A stretch of 19,742 nucleotides of DNA, taken from the NCBI GenBank assembly GCA_021791995.1, contig JAJYVN010000017.1:1-19742 (forward strand), read 5' to 3'. Numbering within the stretch: position 1 is the first letter of the stretch; every line of letters begins with the position of its first letter. Made by a program: the position numbers and the translations under genes. The notes below the pieces were generated by a model, which did no database searches, was not told the origin of the DNA, and saw only the letters and a program-made list of their open reading frames with translations. This document shows, piece after piece, positions 6,604-14,012 of this stretch. Source of the stretch: Bacillota bacterium (lineage in GTDB: Bacteria > Bacillota > Sulfobacillia > RBS10-35 > JAJYVN01).

Positions 6604-8763
6604 CTACGGCACTGGCGCGGCGTGGGGTAGGACGCGGTAGTTCCACTCGGGGTGGAAAGCCTCCGGTTCGATCTGCACCCGCTGGAATTCCTCGCCGCTC
6701 ACCACGATCCCCGTCGGGTACGGCGTCGGGTCCAATGGGTAGTGCACCTGGAGGCCCGTCGCGGTCGTGGTGTGCGCGATCACGTTGACGATGACCTCGT
6801 ATGAGGTCAAGGGCCGCCCTCGCGTGTTGATGCTGATGTACGAGAACAGACGGTGCTCAATGGCGTTCCACTTGCTCGTTCCGGGAGGGAAGTGCCGCAC
6901 CTCGATGCTCAGACCGGTGGCGTCGGCCAGACGCTGCAGTTGCGTCCGCCACAGGCGGGTGCGCGGGTTGTTGCTGCCTCCACCATCTGCGGTGATCAAT
7001 AGTTGCTTGGCCCCGGGGTAGGCCGCCCGGCCCAGGACGGTCCACCACGTCTCGATGCTATGGACGGCGAAGACGGCCGTGTCATGATCGGTGCCGACTG
7101 TCACCATCGCCTCATTGCGGGTGAGGTCGTAGACGCCGTGCGGGCTGACCTTGCCCAGTTCGGTGGGGAAATCGTGCATCCCCACCGCTTCGGGGTGCTT
7201 CTCTGCTTGCCCCTCTCGTCCGGCGTTTTTGAAGTTGCCGACAACTTCCTTTTTCTTTGTGTCGATCGAGATGATCGGCTGTCCGTTGCTCTGGTATGCC
7301 TGAACATCCGCATTGATGCGGCGGAACTGGGCATCGCGGTCGGCGACCGGCATCTTGCCCTCGTGCACTTTGCGGTTGGCCTGAAGGCTGTACCCCAGAT
7401 CGCGCAGCAACTTGCCGACGGTGACATGACTGATGCTGTGGCCCTGCGCCTGCAGCACCATGGCCAGATCACGTGTGCTCTTGTTGGTCCAGCACAGGGG
7501 CCACTCTGGATCGCCCCGTGTGGCAGGCGAGACCAGCCGCGACAGTGCATCCCGCAGACCGGGATCGAGTTCGGTCAGCGGTTTCCGGCCGCCGCCCGGC
7601 CGTCGGACGCGCTCTGGTTCGATAGTCGTAGGATCCGCAAGCTCCCGCAGGCCAGCGCGTACGCTGCTGGGCGCCAGGTGCACTAGGGCCGCCACTTGCC
7701 CCGCGCGGTCGGTCCCGATCAGCGTGGCTTCCACTGCGGCCAGCAATCGCCGCTGCTTCTCGTTCAACCAAGGTGAGAGCAGCTCGAAGCGCTTGCGAAT
7801 ATGTTCTGCGGCGACTCCGTCGGGCAGCGGCAGATCCGCCGGTTTGGTATGGCCCTCCGTCGCCCCGACGGGCGCTGGGGCGTCTGCCACCAGGGCTTGG
7901 CGGAAATTGGCCACCAGGGGGTAGGCGAAGACCTCCTTGACGCTACCAGGTTGCTCGTAGCGCCGGTCTTGCCGACCCTGGCCTGTCGTGTGGCCCAGAT
8001 ACACCCAGTTCGCCGCACGGTAGCAGGTCCCCCGCCACGGTGCGGATACGAACGTCTCGACAACGACCGGCGCGTAGCCGAACCGCAACCGCCAATCCTC
8101 GGGCAGCCGGCGCAGGGCCAGCGCCAGGGCGTGACTCGCCAGGTGCGGCACGGTTACGCCGGCCCGAATCAGAAACCGACTGTTGGCCACCAGGCGCTGG
8201 CGGAAGCGCTTGCGCTGCAGGGGCCCCCAGTCGAGCCACAGATCCCGGCAGGCCACGTGCCGTGCCGAGGCGGCGAACAGCAACGCGCCCAGGATCACCG
8301 GTCGGCCTTCGAACTGTCCGCGAATCCAATAGCGCTGATGGGCACCGAAGGCGCGGCGGAACCCCATGCCGTGCTCTGCCGCCACCGTGGCATCCCAGGC
8401 CGCCCGTTCCTCCGGCGGAACGGGCATTACCGTCACCGGCCGCACATCCGCCAGACTACCGACGATCGCGATCGGGGGGAGGGCGTCGGCGGGCCGAGCC
8501 CGCGGCCGGTGGGGCTTGTGCGGCACCTTGGGCGGTAGCACCACGCGCCCAGCCGCCGCCAACTGCTCCAGGAGCACTAAGCAGGAATTGCCCCTCGGCT
8601 GCCCGTTCGGCGCTTCCCATCCCAGGTTCTCACAGATCGTCAGGGCCAGCTCCCAGCGGCTCAGCCGGGGGAATCGCCGGGTCACCTCGCACACCAGATC
8701 GAGGTCGGCCGCGCTGAACGCATGGTCACCCACCCAAAACGGCGGCTCCAGCCGTGGGGCCAA
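6604..8763 (-). CDS. Transposase: DUF4338 (DruA-like) domain fused to ISAzo13-type DDE domain
   Basis: The 719-residue product joins two modules. Residues about 130-285 match DUF4338, the domain of the Druantia anti-phage protein DruA: RYWIRGQ, CRDLWLDWGP, VANSRFLI, VPHLASHAL, DWRLRFGYAPVVVETFV, GTCYRAANWVYLGHTTGQGR and KEVFAYPL. Residues about 325-670 form an ISAzo13-family DDE transposase: a helix-turn-helix region with RRPGGGRKP, then SIDTKKKEVVGNFKN (D501), GVYDLTRNE, LLITADGGGSN (D593), and HFPPGTSKWNAIEHRLFS (E636), a complete D-D-E set. A TTG at 8763 starts the frame, preceded on its own strand by a GGGGTGAT-like site. The role is DNA transposition; what the DruA-like part adds is unknown. 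No druB-E genes are nearby, so this is not a Druantia defence locus. Domain assignments are strong; the biological role of the fusion is inference. Confidence 0.88.
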   Translation of the reverse strand: MAPRLEPPFWVGDHAFSAADLDLVCEVTRRFPRLSRWELALTICENLGWEAPNGQPRGNSCLVLLEQLAAAGRVVLPPKVPHKPHRPRARPADALPPIAIVGSLADVRPVTVMPVPPEERAAWDATVAAEHGMGFRRAFGAHQRYWIRGQFEGRPVILGALLFAASARHVACRDLWLDWGPLQRKRFRQRLVANSRFLIRAGVTVPHLASHALALALRRLPEDWRLRFGYAPVVVETFVSAPWRGTCYRAANWVYLGHTTGQGRQDRRYEQPGSVKEVFAYPLVANFRQALVADAPAPVGATEGHTKPADLPLPDGVAAEHIRKRFELLSPWLNEKQRRLLAAVEATLIGTDRAGQVAALVHLAPSSVRAGLRELADPTTIEPERVRRPGGGRKPLTELDPGLRDALSRLVSPATRGDPEWPLCWTNKSTRDLAMVLQAQGHSISHVTVGKLLRDLGYSLQANRKVHEGKMPVADRDAQFRRINADVQAYQSNGQPIISIDTKKKEVVGNFKNAGREGQAEKHPEAVGMHDFPTELGKVSPHGVYDLTRNEAMVTVGTDHDTAVFAVHSIETWWTVLGRAAYPGAKQLLITADGGGSNNPRTRLWRTQLQRLADATGLSIEVRHFPPGTSKWNAIEHRLFSYISINTRGRPLTSYEVIVNVIAHTTTATGLQVHYPLDPTPYPTGIVVSGEEFQRVQIEPEAFHPEWNYRVLPHAAPVP

Positions 8764-8832
8764 GATCGATCACCCCGACCCTACCATCGCACCTCGGCCG
8801 CCATCTGTCAACCCAGTGGTTTGATCATCACC

Positions 8833-8841
8833 GGCTCCTAA
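8833..8841. repeat. Right terminal inverted repeat of the insertion sequence
   Basis: GGCTCCTAA is the reverse complement of TTAGGAGCC, one mismatch from the left end TAAGGAGCC. It lies 70 nt upstream of the transposase start, on the side expected for the element's promoter end. Confidence 0.6.
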
Positions 8842-8920
8842 CGGTACGGCACCGGGAGGCCGAAGGTTCGTGGTCGTTGTTACGAACTCCTTCTGGGTGG
8901 TGCAATTCATGGCCAGGGTG

Positions 8921-8942
8921 CGGTTCCCGGAAATCGGGACCG
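8921..8942 (-). terminator. Possible hairpin downstream of the lytic transglycosylase gene
   Basis: CGGTTCCCG at 8921-8929 and CGGGACCG at 8935-8942 form an eight-pair stem with one bulged T and a five-base loop. It lies about 50 nt past the stop of the minus-strand transglycosylase gene. No T-run follows on either strand, so it would be a weak intrinsic terminator at best. Confidence 0.2.
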
Positions 8943-8994
8943 GATCCCCGCCTGCTTCGAACCGTGACGTTGTTGACGTTCGGTGACCGGGCTG

Positions 8995-9813
8995 TCACTC
9001 CCCGCTCTGGTAGAGCTCCATCACGGTGGTCACATAGCGCTCGGTTGTTGGGTATGGTGGCACGCCGCCGTACGCGTGCACGACGGCCGGTCCAGCGTTA
9101 TAAGCGGCGAGTGCCAGCCTTAGAGGATTGGGACAGGATAAGGGATTACTAACACATCCCGTCCCCCCATACTCCACCAAGAGCATCCGGAGGTACTCCG
9201 CACCTCCCTCCGTATTGGCGGTCGGATCGAACGGGTCTTTGATACCGAGTTGCTGCGCGGTAGCCGGCTCCAGTTGCATCAACCCCTCCGCCCCGGTGGG
9301 ACTCACCGCGTTGGGGTATCCCTCGGATTCCGCAAGGATGACGGCACGGAGGAGGGGTACAGGGACACCGGTGCTTTGCGACGCAGCCGCGATGTCTGCG
9401 GAATAGCGGTTCATTCGGTCCAGCGCAGCAGCGAGAACGGAGGCTGGCAGGGGAGTGGTCGTGCTGGACGACTTGGTGGCACTCGACGCTTGATCGGTGG
9501 CGGGGCTCGTGGATGCGGGCAGGTCCGGCGATGCAGCGGCAGGGCCACCCGGCAGATCCACCACAGCGGGCGGTGCGTTGCCGGCGGGTTGAATGCGCGA
9601 GAGCACATTCGCAAAGTGAACGAGGGAAGGGGAAGCGGTTTCCGCGGGAAAGGAAAGGCGCGCGTGGTGCGGCCCAAGGAGGAAGGCTGCAAGGCAGAGC
9701 GTGGACGCGGCGACAAGACCGGTCGTCCAGTTCAGCCATCCCAACCTGTGCTGGACGGGAGACCACCTACTCTCAAACTGTCGCACACGGACATGCATCC
9801 AGACCAGGCGCAT
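8995..9813 (-). CDS. Membrane-anchored lytic transglycosylase (SLT domain)
   Basis: Lytic transglycosylases cleave the MurNAc-GlcNAc bond of peptidoglycan with formation of a 1,6-anhydro ring. The 272-residue product has a hydrophobic signal-anchor at about 31-47, a 75-residue linker rich in Ala, Pro, Ser and Thr (about 50-125), then an SLT catalytic domain: AESEGYPNAVSPTGAEGLMQL with catalytic E162, DPFDPTANTEGGAEYLRMLL, and LALAAYNAGP with YGGVPPY near the end. The enzyme should sit outside the membrane. The ATG start has GGAG and GGG just upstream. The gene is on the minus strand and divergent from the DUF2953 gene, with only 57 nt between them, so both promoters must overlap there. It sits between scpB and genes that usually follow scpAB on the other strand, so it was probably placed here by rearrangement. 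Confidence 0.92.
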   Translation of the reverse strand: MRLVWMHVRVRQFESRWSPVQHRLGWLNWTTGLVAASTLCLAAFLLGPHHARLSFPAETASPSLVHFANVLSRIQPAGNAPPAVVDLPGGPAAASPDLPASTSPATDQASSATKSSSTTTPLPASVLAAALDRMNRYSADIAAASQSTGVPVPLLRAVILAESEGYPNAVSPTGAEGLMQLEPATAQQLGIKDPFDPTANTEGGAEYLRMLLVEYGGTGCVSNPLSCPNPLRLALAAYNAGPAVVHAYGGVPPYPTTERYVTTVMELYQSGE

Positions 9814-9870
9814 CCCTGAACTCCCCCCGGTCCACCTCGCACTCGTGGCCTTTGTGTATGAGACAGGTCA

Positions 9871-10464
9871 ATGGGACATGCCTATGTCATGCTGATTTGG
9901 TTGATCTCGGTTCTGGCTGGTATGGCCCTATGGCTATCTCCGGTGCACGCCCAGATGAGTGCTTCGCGAAGCGAAGGCACAAGCCATGTGGAGTGGATGG
10001 TGACCCTGCTATTCGGTGCAGTGCGTGTCCATCTGCCAAATCCCTTTGGCGGGAAGGGCTCGGGTCCCACTCGATTCGCACCGCTTGACGCTGGTGCCGC
10101 CGTCCGGCACCTCCTGAAGGGCTTCGGTGTCCACGTAGACTATTTCCGCATCCGCGCTGTGCTTGGGTTCGAGGATGCGGCGTTGACGGCAATGGCCTGC
10201 GGCGTTGGCCACGCGTTGATGGGCGGGTTGGTGGCCTGGATGGCCGAATTCCTCCGATTCTCCCGTTTTCCCGAGATCGTCATCCTGCCAAGATATGACC
10301 GCCTTACCGTCGAGTTCACTGCCTCCTGCATATTGCGTACTTCGCTCGGCCACCTTATGAGCGCCTTGGCGGTGGGGCTCTGGGTGCAGTTGCGGAGAAG
10401 GGGCGTGGTGGCATGGTTACCGTTGGGAACCAAGCGGGCGGGGCACATCCGATCGAAGGTCTGA
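9871..10464 (+). CDS. DUF2953 family membrane protein (YtfI-like)
   Basis: The 197-residue product starts with a hydrophobic segment (YVMLIWLISVLAGMALWL), has FGAVRVHLPNP-like beta sequence, a middle hydrophobic region (AMACGVGHALMGGLVAW), then RFPEIVILPRYDRLTVEFTASCILRTSLGHLM, which matches the DUF2953 pattern. Function is unknown. The family's gene is commonly paired with the spore gene ytfJ, as in Bacillus subtilis ytfI-ytfJ, and the same pairing is seen here: the two reading frames overlap by about 50 nt. The start may be ATG 9871 or ATG 9889; AGACAGG upstream is a modest ribosome binding site. Identification depends on both sequence pattern and neighbour. Confidence 0.75.
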   Translation: MGHAYVMLIWLISVLAGMALWLSPVHAQMSASRSEGTSHVEWMVTLLFGAVRVHLPNPFGGKGSGPTRFAPLDAGAAVRHLLKGFGVHVDYFRIRAVLGFEDAALTAMACGVGHALMGGLVAWMAEFLRFSRFPEIVILPRYDRLTVEFTASCILRTSLGHLMSALAVGLWVQLRRRGVVAWLPLGTKRAGHIRSKV

Positions 10465-10895
10465 TGAAGACGGCCATGCAAAGCCTGGAAGGCATCGTTG
10501 ACGTCAATACGGTGGTGGGGGATGCGATTGAGGCGAAGGACGGGACGGTGATCGTTCCGGTCTCCCAGGTGTCACTGGGCTTTGCTGCGGGAGGATCAGA
10601 GTTCGGTGGCAAAGGCACTGGAATCGACGCCCTGCCATTTGGTGGCGGTAGTGGCGCTGGCGTCAGCGTCAAGCCGGTTGCCTTTCTCGTTGTCCAAAGT
10701 GGTGGGGTGCGGCTGCTTCCTGTCGAGCAACACAGCGCGATCGATCGCTTAATCGACCTTGCCCCAGAGGTTCTGGATCGTCTCCTGCAGGTGGTCGGTC
10801 TCCCGGGGCAGGAACATTCGGAAGGGCTGGGCGAGGCGGTGGAGTCCGACCCGGGCCCGGTCTTCAGTGCGGGCGAAGACGGAGTGCGGTCTTGA
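10413..10895 (+). CDS. ytfJ: GerW/YtfJ family sporulation protein
   Basis: GerW (YtfJ) is a spore protein family linked to germination in Bacillus subtilis, made in sporulating cells. The 160-residue product shows the hallmark beginning HPIEGLMKTAMQSLEGIVDVNTVVGDAIEAKDG, then IVPVSQVSLGFAAGGSEFG, a glycine-rich stretch (FGGGSGAG) and VSVKPVAFLVVQSGGVRLLPV, closing with an amphipathic helix IDRLIDLAPEVLDRLLQ. A roughly 30-residue acidic tail follows. ATG 10413 has AAGGGG 10 nt upstream, inside the end of the DUF2953 gene, so translation is probably coupled. Presence of this gene is the best single sign in the window that the organism forms endospores. Confidence 0.92.
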   Translation: MVTVGNQAGGAHPIEGLMKTAMQSLEGIVDVNTVVGDAIEAKDGTVIVPVSQVSLGFAAGGSEFGGKGTGIDALPFGGGSGAGVSVKPVAFLVVQSGGVRLLPVEQHSAIDRLIDLAPEVLDRLLQVVGLPGQEHSEGLGEAVESDPGPVFSAGEDGVRS

Positions 10896-11192
10896 GAAAC
10901 GCATGATGCGTTTGCTTTCCGCCAAGCCTTCACCCCTGGTGCGCCCTTGGGCGGGGGCAGGTTGGACGAGCCTCCGCGATCATTGCGGATTATGACCGAA
11001 GCGACATCCGCCCCGCCCGCCACCCCACGCCTTGGTTGCGTGGCGGGTTGCATTGCAGTGGCGGAGGCCCCAGCACAAGACCGGTGGAGAGATACCGCTT
11101 GTTCCGCTAAAAAGACTCTCTGACGCACCCGTCCTTGGGGACGCTGCGTTTCTCGGTGCCGGAAGCGGGGAACGCTAAAGGCGTCGGGGGGG
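10896..11192. other. Intergenic region with palindrome and overlapping stem-loops
   Basis: No gene is recognisable in these 297 bases. A perfect 17-nt palindrome (10897-10913) lies directly after the ytfJ stop. Further on, CCCGCCAC (11016-11023) can pair with GTGGCGGG (11040-11047), and CCACGC (11025-11030) with GCGTGG (11038-11043); the two pairings share bases and exclude each other. The region presumably ends the ytfJ transcript and carries the helicase promoter. Confidence 0.5.
10897..10913. repeat. Perfect palindrome AAACGCAT-G-ATGCGTTT after ytfJ
   Basis: Eight bases on each side of a single G are fully complementary. As RNA it can form a six-pair stem with a five-base loop, followed by GCTTTCC. 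It lies one base after the ytfJ stop, so a terminator or a dimeric-repressor site is possible; the downstream T-run is poor. Confidence 0.4.
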
Positions 11193-13106
11193 ATGGTGGT
11201 GGGGCTCCAGTGTTTGGAGCATTTAGCGCCGCGTTGGGATAGCTACGGTGTGGCAGTGCTGCCCTATCAAGTGCAGACGGCCGAGCGTTTGATCGAGCAG
11301 ATGGGAGGACAGGGTATTCTCGCTGACGAGGTGGGCCTAGGAAAAACGGTTGAGGCGGGGCTGATCGCTTCGGAACTTGCCCTGCGTGAAGGGTGTCGCA
11401 CCATTTGTGTGCTCTGTCCGTCCTCGCTCTGTCACCAGTGGCAACGCGAGATGGCGGAGAAGTTCGGGCTGGACTTCGTGGTCGATCCGGACGCGAACCG
11501 GATCGGGGATCGTTTGCGCATTATCCTCTCCATCGATTTGGCGAAGCGCCCCGGCCATCGCCAAGCCCTTCTGGGGCGAACCTGGGATCTAGTCATTGTC
11601 GATGAAGCCCACAAACTGAAGAATCGAGGGACGCAGAACCATCGATTGGTCGCGGATCTGTCGCGCCGACACCTGCTTTTGCTGTCCGCGACACCACTCC
11701 AAAACGATCTAACCGAACTCTATGCGCTGGTTTCTCTCGTGCGTCCCGGACTCTTTGGTAGCTTCAGTTCCTTCTGGCGAGAGTTCCTCTTGGACCGTCG
11801 GACTCCCAAGAACCCGGGAGCCCTGCGGGAGGTTCTGGCTTCTGTGATGATTCGGCATCATCGCCAGGACCCAGATTTGGCGGGAGAACTGGAGTTGCCG
11901 CCGCGCAGTGTGTCCCTTCTTCCCCTGCGGTTGCGCCAGGGCGAGCGCAAGCTCTACGATGCGTTGACGGGCGCTCTGCAGAGGGAGTATCGGTCTCGGT
12001 CCCTGCGGGGAGACGGAACGATCCTTCCCTTGATCCTTTTGCAACGTGAAGTCTGCTCCTCAGCCGCAGCGGTCGCCGAGACACTTCACGCCACAGCAGC
12101 TGGCGATGCGGGCCTGTTCGGCCGCTCCTTGCCGACCTTGATGGAACTGGCGGATACCGTCGCGTCTGGAGAACAGGCTAAGGCGGCGGTGTTGCAGGGA
12201 TTGGTTTCGCGGCTGCAACAGCGGGTTCTCGTTTTCACCGAATTCCGTGCTACCCAGCTGTACTTGGCCAAGACCCTCCGATGTCTGGGAGTGCCGGTGA
12301 TCCTGTTTCACGGTGCGCAGAGCGGGAGCGAACGCGGTGGGGCATGCCGACGCTTCGCGGCTGAGCCGAGGGGCGTCATGATCAGCACTGAGAGCGGTGG
12401 CCAAGGTCTGAATCTGCAATTCTGCCACCACCTCGTCAACTATGACCTCCCTTGGAACCCTATGCGCATCGAACAACGGATCGGTCGTTTGCACCGGATC
12501 GGCCAGAGTGGTCAGGTCAACATCTATAACCTTTTCGCTGAAGAGACCATTGAACAACACCTGTTGGAACTTCTCGACCGCAAGATCAACCTCTTCCGTC
12601 AAGTGATCGGTGAACTGGACGTAATCCTGCGGCGGATGGAGCGAGGAGAGGGCAGGAGTTTGGAGGGGCGGATCGCGGAAATCATCTGGAGTTCCGGAAA
12701 CGAACGAGAGTTGGCATTCCGCTTTGACGAGCTCGGCCGCAATTTCTTGCGCCGCAGGCGGCTGGCCGAGGGGGTGCGTGGGCTGCTTGGCGCTCGTGAC
12801 CCAGAGACGGATGCCGTATCCAGATCGGATGCTGTGCATCAGCGGATCGTGCGGACAACGATCACGCCCCGGCCCGTCGGCCCTGCACCGCAGCAGCGCC
12901 TCAATGTTTCTTCGCCATGCGGCACCCCTTCGTGGCAGCGTGCCTCATCCGCCGTGCGGGGATCCGCACCAAAAGCACCGACACGTGCGGTTCAACAACC
13001 GGCCACGCGCCATGGACAGCGGGTACAGGCCGTCCTGCCCACATCGGATTGGGGCACGGTGTGCGTGAAACAAAAGCGGCGAATGTCGCAAGTTACGTGG
13101 AGGTAG
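11193..13106 (+). CDS. SNF2-family DNA/RNA helicase (RapA/YqhH-like)
   Basis: This is a superfamily 2 ATPase of the SNF2 type, expected to translocate on duplex DNA; the bacterial relatives RapA and Bacillus subtilis YqhH act on transcription complexes or are uncharacterised. Landmarks are the Q-like LPYQVQTA (23-30), motif I ADEVGLGKT (44-52), DEAHKLKNR (137-145), SATPLQN (165-171), VFTEFRATQLYL, FHGAQSGSERG, STESGGQGLNLQ, and motif VI QRIGRLHRIGQ. The conserved core ends near residue 540. The last 95 or so residues are rich in Arg, Pro, Ser and Thr without recognisable domains, and may be a lineage extension or a run-on after loss of the original stop. The start ATG 11193 abuts a run of G; GTG 11196 or 11199 may be preferred. 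The gene appears to stand alone, with about 300 nt upstream and 70 nt before thioredoxin. Confidence 0.9.
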   Translation: MVVGLQCLEHLAPRWDSYGVAVLPYQVQTAERLIEQMGGQGILADEVGLGKTVEAGLIASELALREGCRTICVLCPSSLCHQWQREMAEKFGLDFVVDPDANRIGDRLRIILSIDLAKRPGHRQALLGRTWDLVIVDEAHKLKNRGTQNHRLVADLSRRHLLLLSATPLQNDLTELYALVSLVRPGLFGSFSSFWREFLLDRRTPKNPGALREVLASVMIRHHRQDPDLAGELELPPRSVSLLPLRLRQGERKLYDALTGALQREYRSRSLRGDGTILPLILLQREVCSSAAAVAETLHATAAGDAGLFGRSLPTLMELADTVASGEQAKAAVLQGLVSRLQQRVLVFTEFRATQLYLAKTLRCLGVPVILFHGAQSGSERGGACRRFAAEPRGVMISTESGGQGLNLQFCHHLVNYDLPWNPMRIEQRIGRLHRIGQSGQVNIYNLFAEETIEQHLLELLDRKINLFRQVIGELDVILRRMERGEGRSLEGRIAEIIWSSGNERELAFRFDELGRNFLRRRRLAEGVRGLLGARDPETDAVSRSDAVHQRIVRTTITPRPVGPAPQQRLNVSSPCGTPSWQRASSAVRGSAPKAPTRAVQQPATRHGQRVQAVLPTSDWGTVCVKQKRRMSQVTWR

Positions 13107-13176
13107 TCCACCGGGGGCTTGCCAGTTTTGGACAGGCATGCTACGTTCGACGCTAAGACTCCCATAAAGGAACGGG

Positions 13177-13506
13177 GTGGTTACCACGGCATTTGAGGTG
13201 TCTTCCGACACGTTCGCAAGTGAGGTCCTTTCCGCCCAAGAGCCGGTCTTGGTGGATTTCTGGGCGGCATGGTGTGGCCCATGCCGCGCGCTGGCTCCAA
13301 CGATTGAACGGCTGAAGGAACACTATGCCGGCAAGCTCAAGGTTGCGAGCCTGGATGTGGACAAGTCCCCCGATGTGGCTGCGCAGTATGGGGTGCAGGC
13401 GATCCCGACCGTGATCGTCTTCCGGAATGGCAAGGAGGTCAAGCGGTGGGTGGGTGCCCACCCGCTGCCCACGTATACACGCGATCTGGATACGCTGACC
13501 GCCTGA
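13177..13506 (+). CDS. trxA: Thioredoxin
   Basis: Thioredoxin reduces protein disulfides in the cytoplasm using its dithiol pair, recharged by thioredoxin reductase. The 109-residue product has the canonical active site WCGPC (32-36) and the cis-proline in QAIPT (P77), with VLVDFWAAWCGPC and VDKSPDVAAQYGVQAIPT in family order. The final third diverges: WVGAHP replaces the usual GA.PK-type region. No signal peptide is present. The GTG start at 13177 follows AAAGGAAC at 13166-13173, a good ribosome binding site. The following START-domain gene begins 18 nt after its stop, so the two are probably co-transcribed. Confidence 0.94.
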   Translation: MVTTAFEVSSDTFASEVLSAQEPVLVDFWAAWCGPCRALAPTIERLKEHYAGKLKVASLDVDKSPDVAAQYGVQAIPTVIVFRNGKEVKRWVGAHPLPTYTRDLDTLTA

Positions 13507-13524
13507 TGGGATTGCGGGGGTGCG

Positions 13525-13977
13525 GTGGTGCCATACGTGTTGGTGGAGACAGTTGTCATTGGACCGCCGGAACGTGCGTATCGCCTTGCTCAGGATATGG
13601 AGTCCTACCCGAAGTTCATGAAGGACGTCATATCGCTGAAGGTTATCGAACGTGACGGTAGCATTCAGGTGAGCGAGTGGGTGGGGCGGCTTCAGGGCAA
13701 ACCGCTTCGTTGGACCGAGCGGGATGAGTTTGACGACGAGCGGCACACCATCACCTATCACCAGATCGCCGGGGATCTGAAGAAGTTTGAGGGGCAGTGG
13801 CGCTTTGAACCCGAGGGCCAGGGGCAGACGCGCATTTCGCTCTCGGTAGATTTTGACCTCGGCATCCCCATGATCTCTGGCCTCTTGGACCCGGTGGCCA
13901 GACTGGTGGTGAAGCGCAACTGCGAGGACATGCTGGCGGCGATGCAGCGGCAACTCGCCCTTCCGCTCGAAGGGTAG
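13525..13977 (+). CDS. SRPBCC/START-fold protein (COQ10/RatA-like)
   Basis: The 150-residue product fits the short polyketide cyclase/START group that includes RatA and COQ10-type lipid-binding proteins: VETVVIGPPERAYRLAQDMESYPKFMKDV at the N-terminus, a central WVGRLQGKPLRWTERDEFDD, KKFEGQWRFEPEGQGQTRISLSVDFDLGIP, and a long C-terminal helix with VKRNCEDMLAAMQRQL. Such proteins bind hydrophobic ligands in a helix-grip pocket; databases often label them type II toxin RatA on homology, but that function has not been shown for most members and there is no antitoxin partner here. Starts GTG 13525 and 13528 are both possible after a GCGGGGGTG run. It lies between thioredoxin and a PAP2-like gene on the same strand, with short gaps suggesting one operon. 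Confidence 0.82.
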   Translation: MVPYVLVETVVIGPPERAYRLAQDMESYPKFMKDVISLKVIERDGSIQVSEWVGRLQGKPLRWTERDEFDDERHTITYHQIAGDLKKFEGQWRFEPEGQGQTRISLSVDFDLGIPMISGLLDPVARLVVKRNCEDMLAAMQRQLALPLEG

Positions 13978-14012
13978 GGGGAGTTGCCGCTGCCCACCGG
14001 CTGAAGTGGCCT

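Larger units (their letters stand above)
6491..8841 (-). mobile_element. Insertion sequence encoding a DruA-like/ISAzo13-type transposase
   Basis: One minus-strand transposase gene is bracketed by TAAGGAGCC at 6491-6499 and GGCTCCTAA at 8833-8841. These are inverted repeats matching at eight of nine positions, with scattered further matches (about 14 of 22) running inward. This gives an element of about 2.35 kb with one open gene, larger than typical ISAzo13 elements because of the extra N-terminal domain. I see no clear target duplication: flanks read TTGCCC on the left and CGGTAC on the right. The transposase is full length, so the insertion appears recent and possibly active. Confidence 0.7.

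Noticed and set aside
7801..8717. Long plus-strand frames (225-245 codons) opposite the transposase
   Set aside because: They are antisense to the conserved DUF4338 region and consist of Arg/Pro/Gly-rich sequence typical of shadow frames.
6604..8763. A Druantia anti-phage defence locus
   Set aside because: Only the DruA-like domain is present, fused to a transposase and bounded by terminal repeats. None of the other Druantia genes, such as the large helicase DruE, is in the window. The SNF2 helicase at 11193 is of the YqhH/RapA type and is not linked to it.
10355..11128. 257-codon minus-strand frame opposite ytfJ and the intergenic region
   Set aside because: It has low-complexity composition and lies antisense to the conserved GerW sequence; no plausible start context or homology.
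12060..12839. 259-codon minus-strand frame inside the helicase gene
   Set aside because: It lies wholly opposite conserved helicase motifs and has no family features of its own.
13525..13977. A RatA-type toxin-antitoxin module
   Set aside because: The protein has the START fold often labelled RatA, but no antitoxin-like partner (RatB or other) is adjacent, and the gene lies in a housekeeping-type operon.
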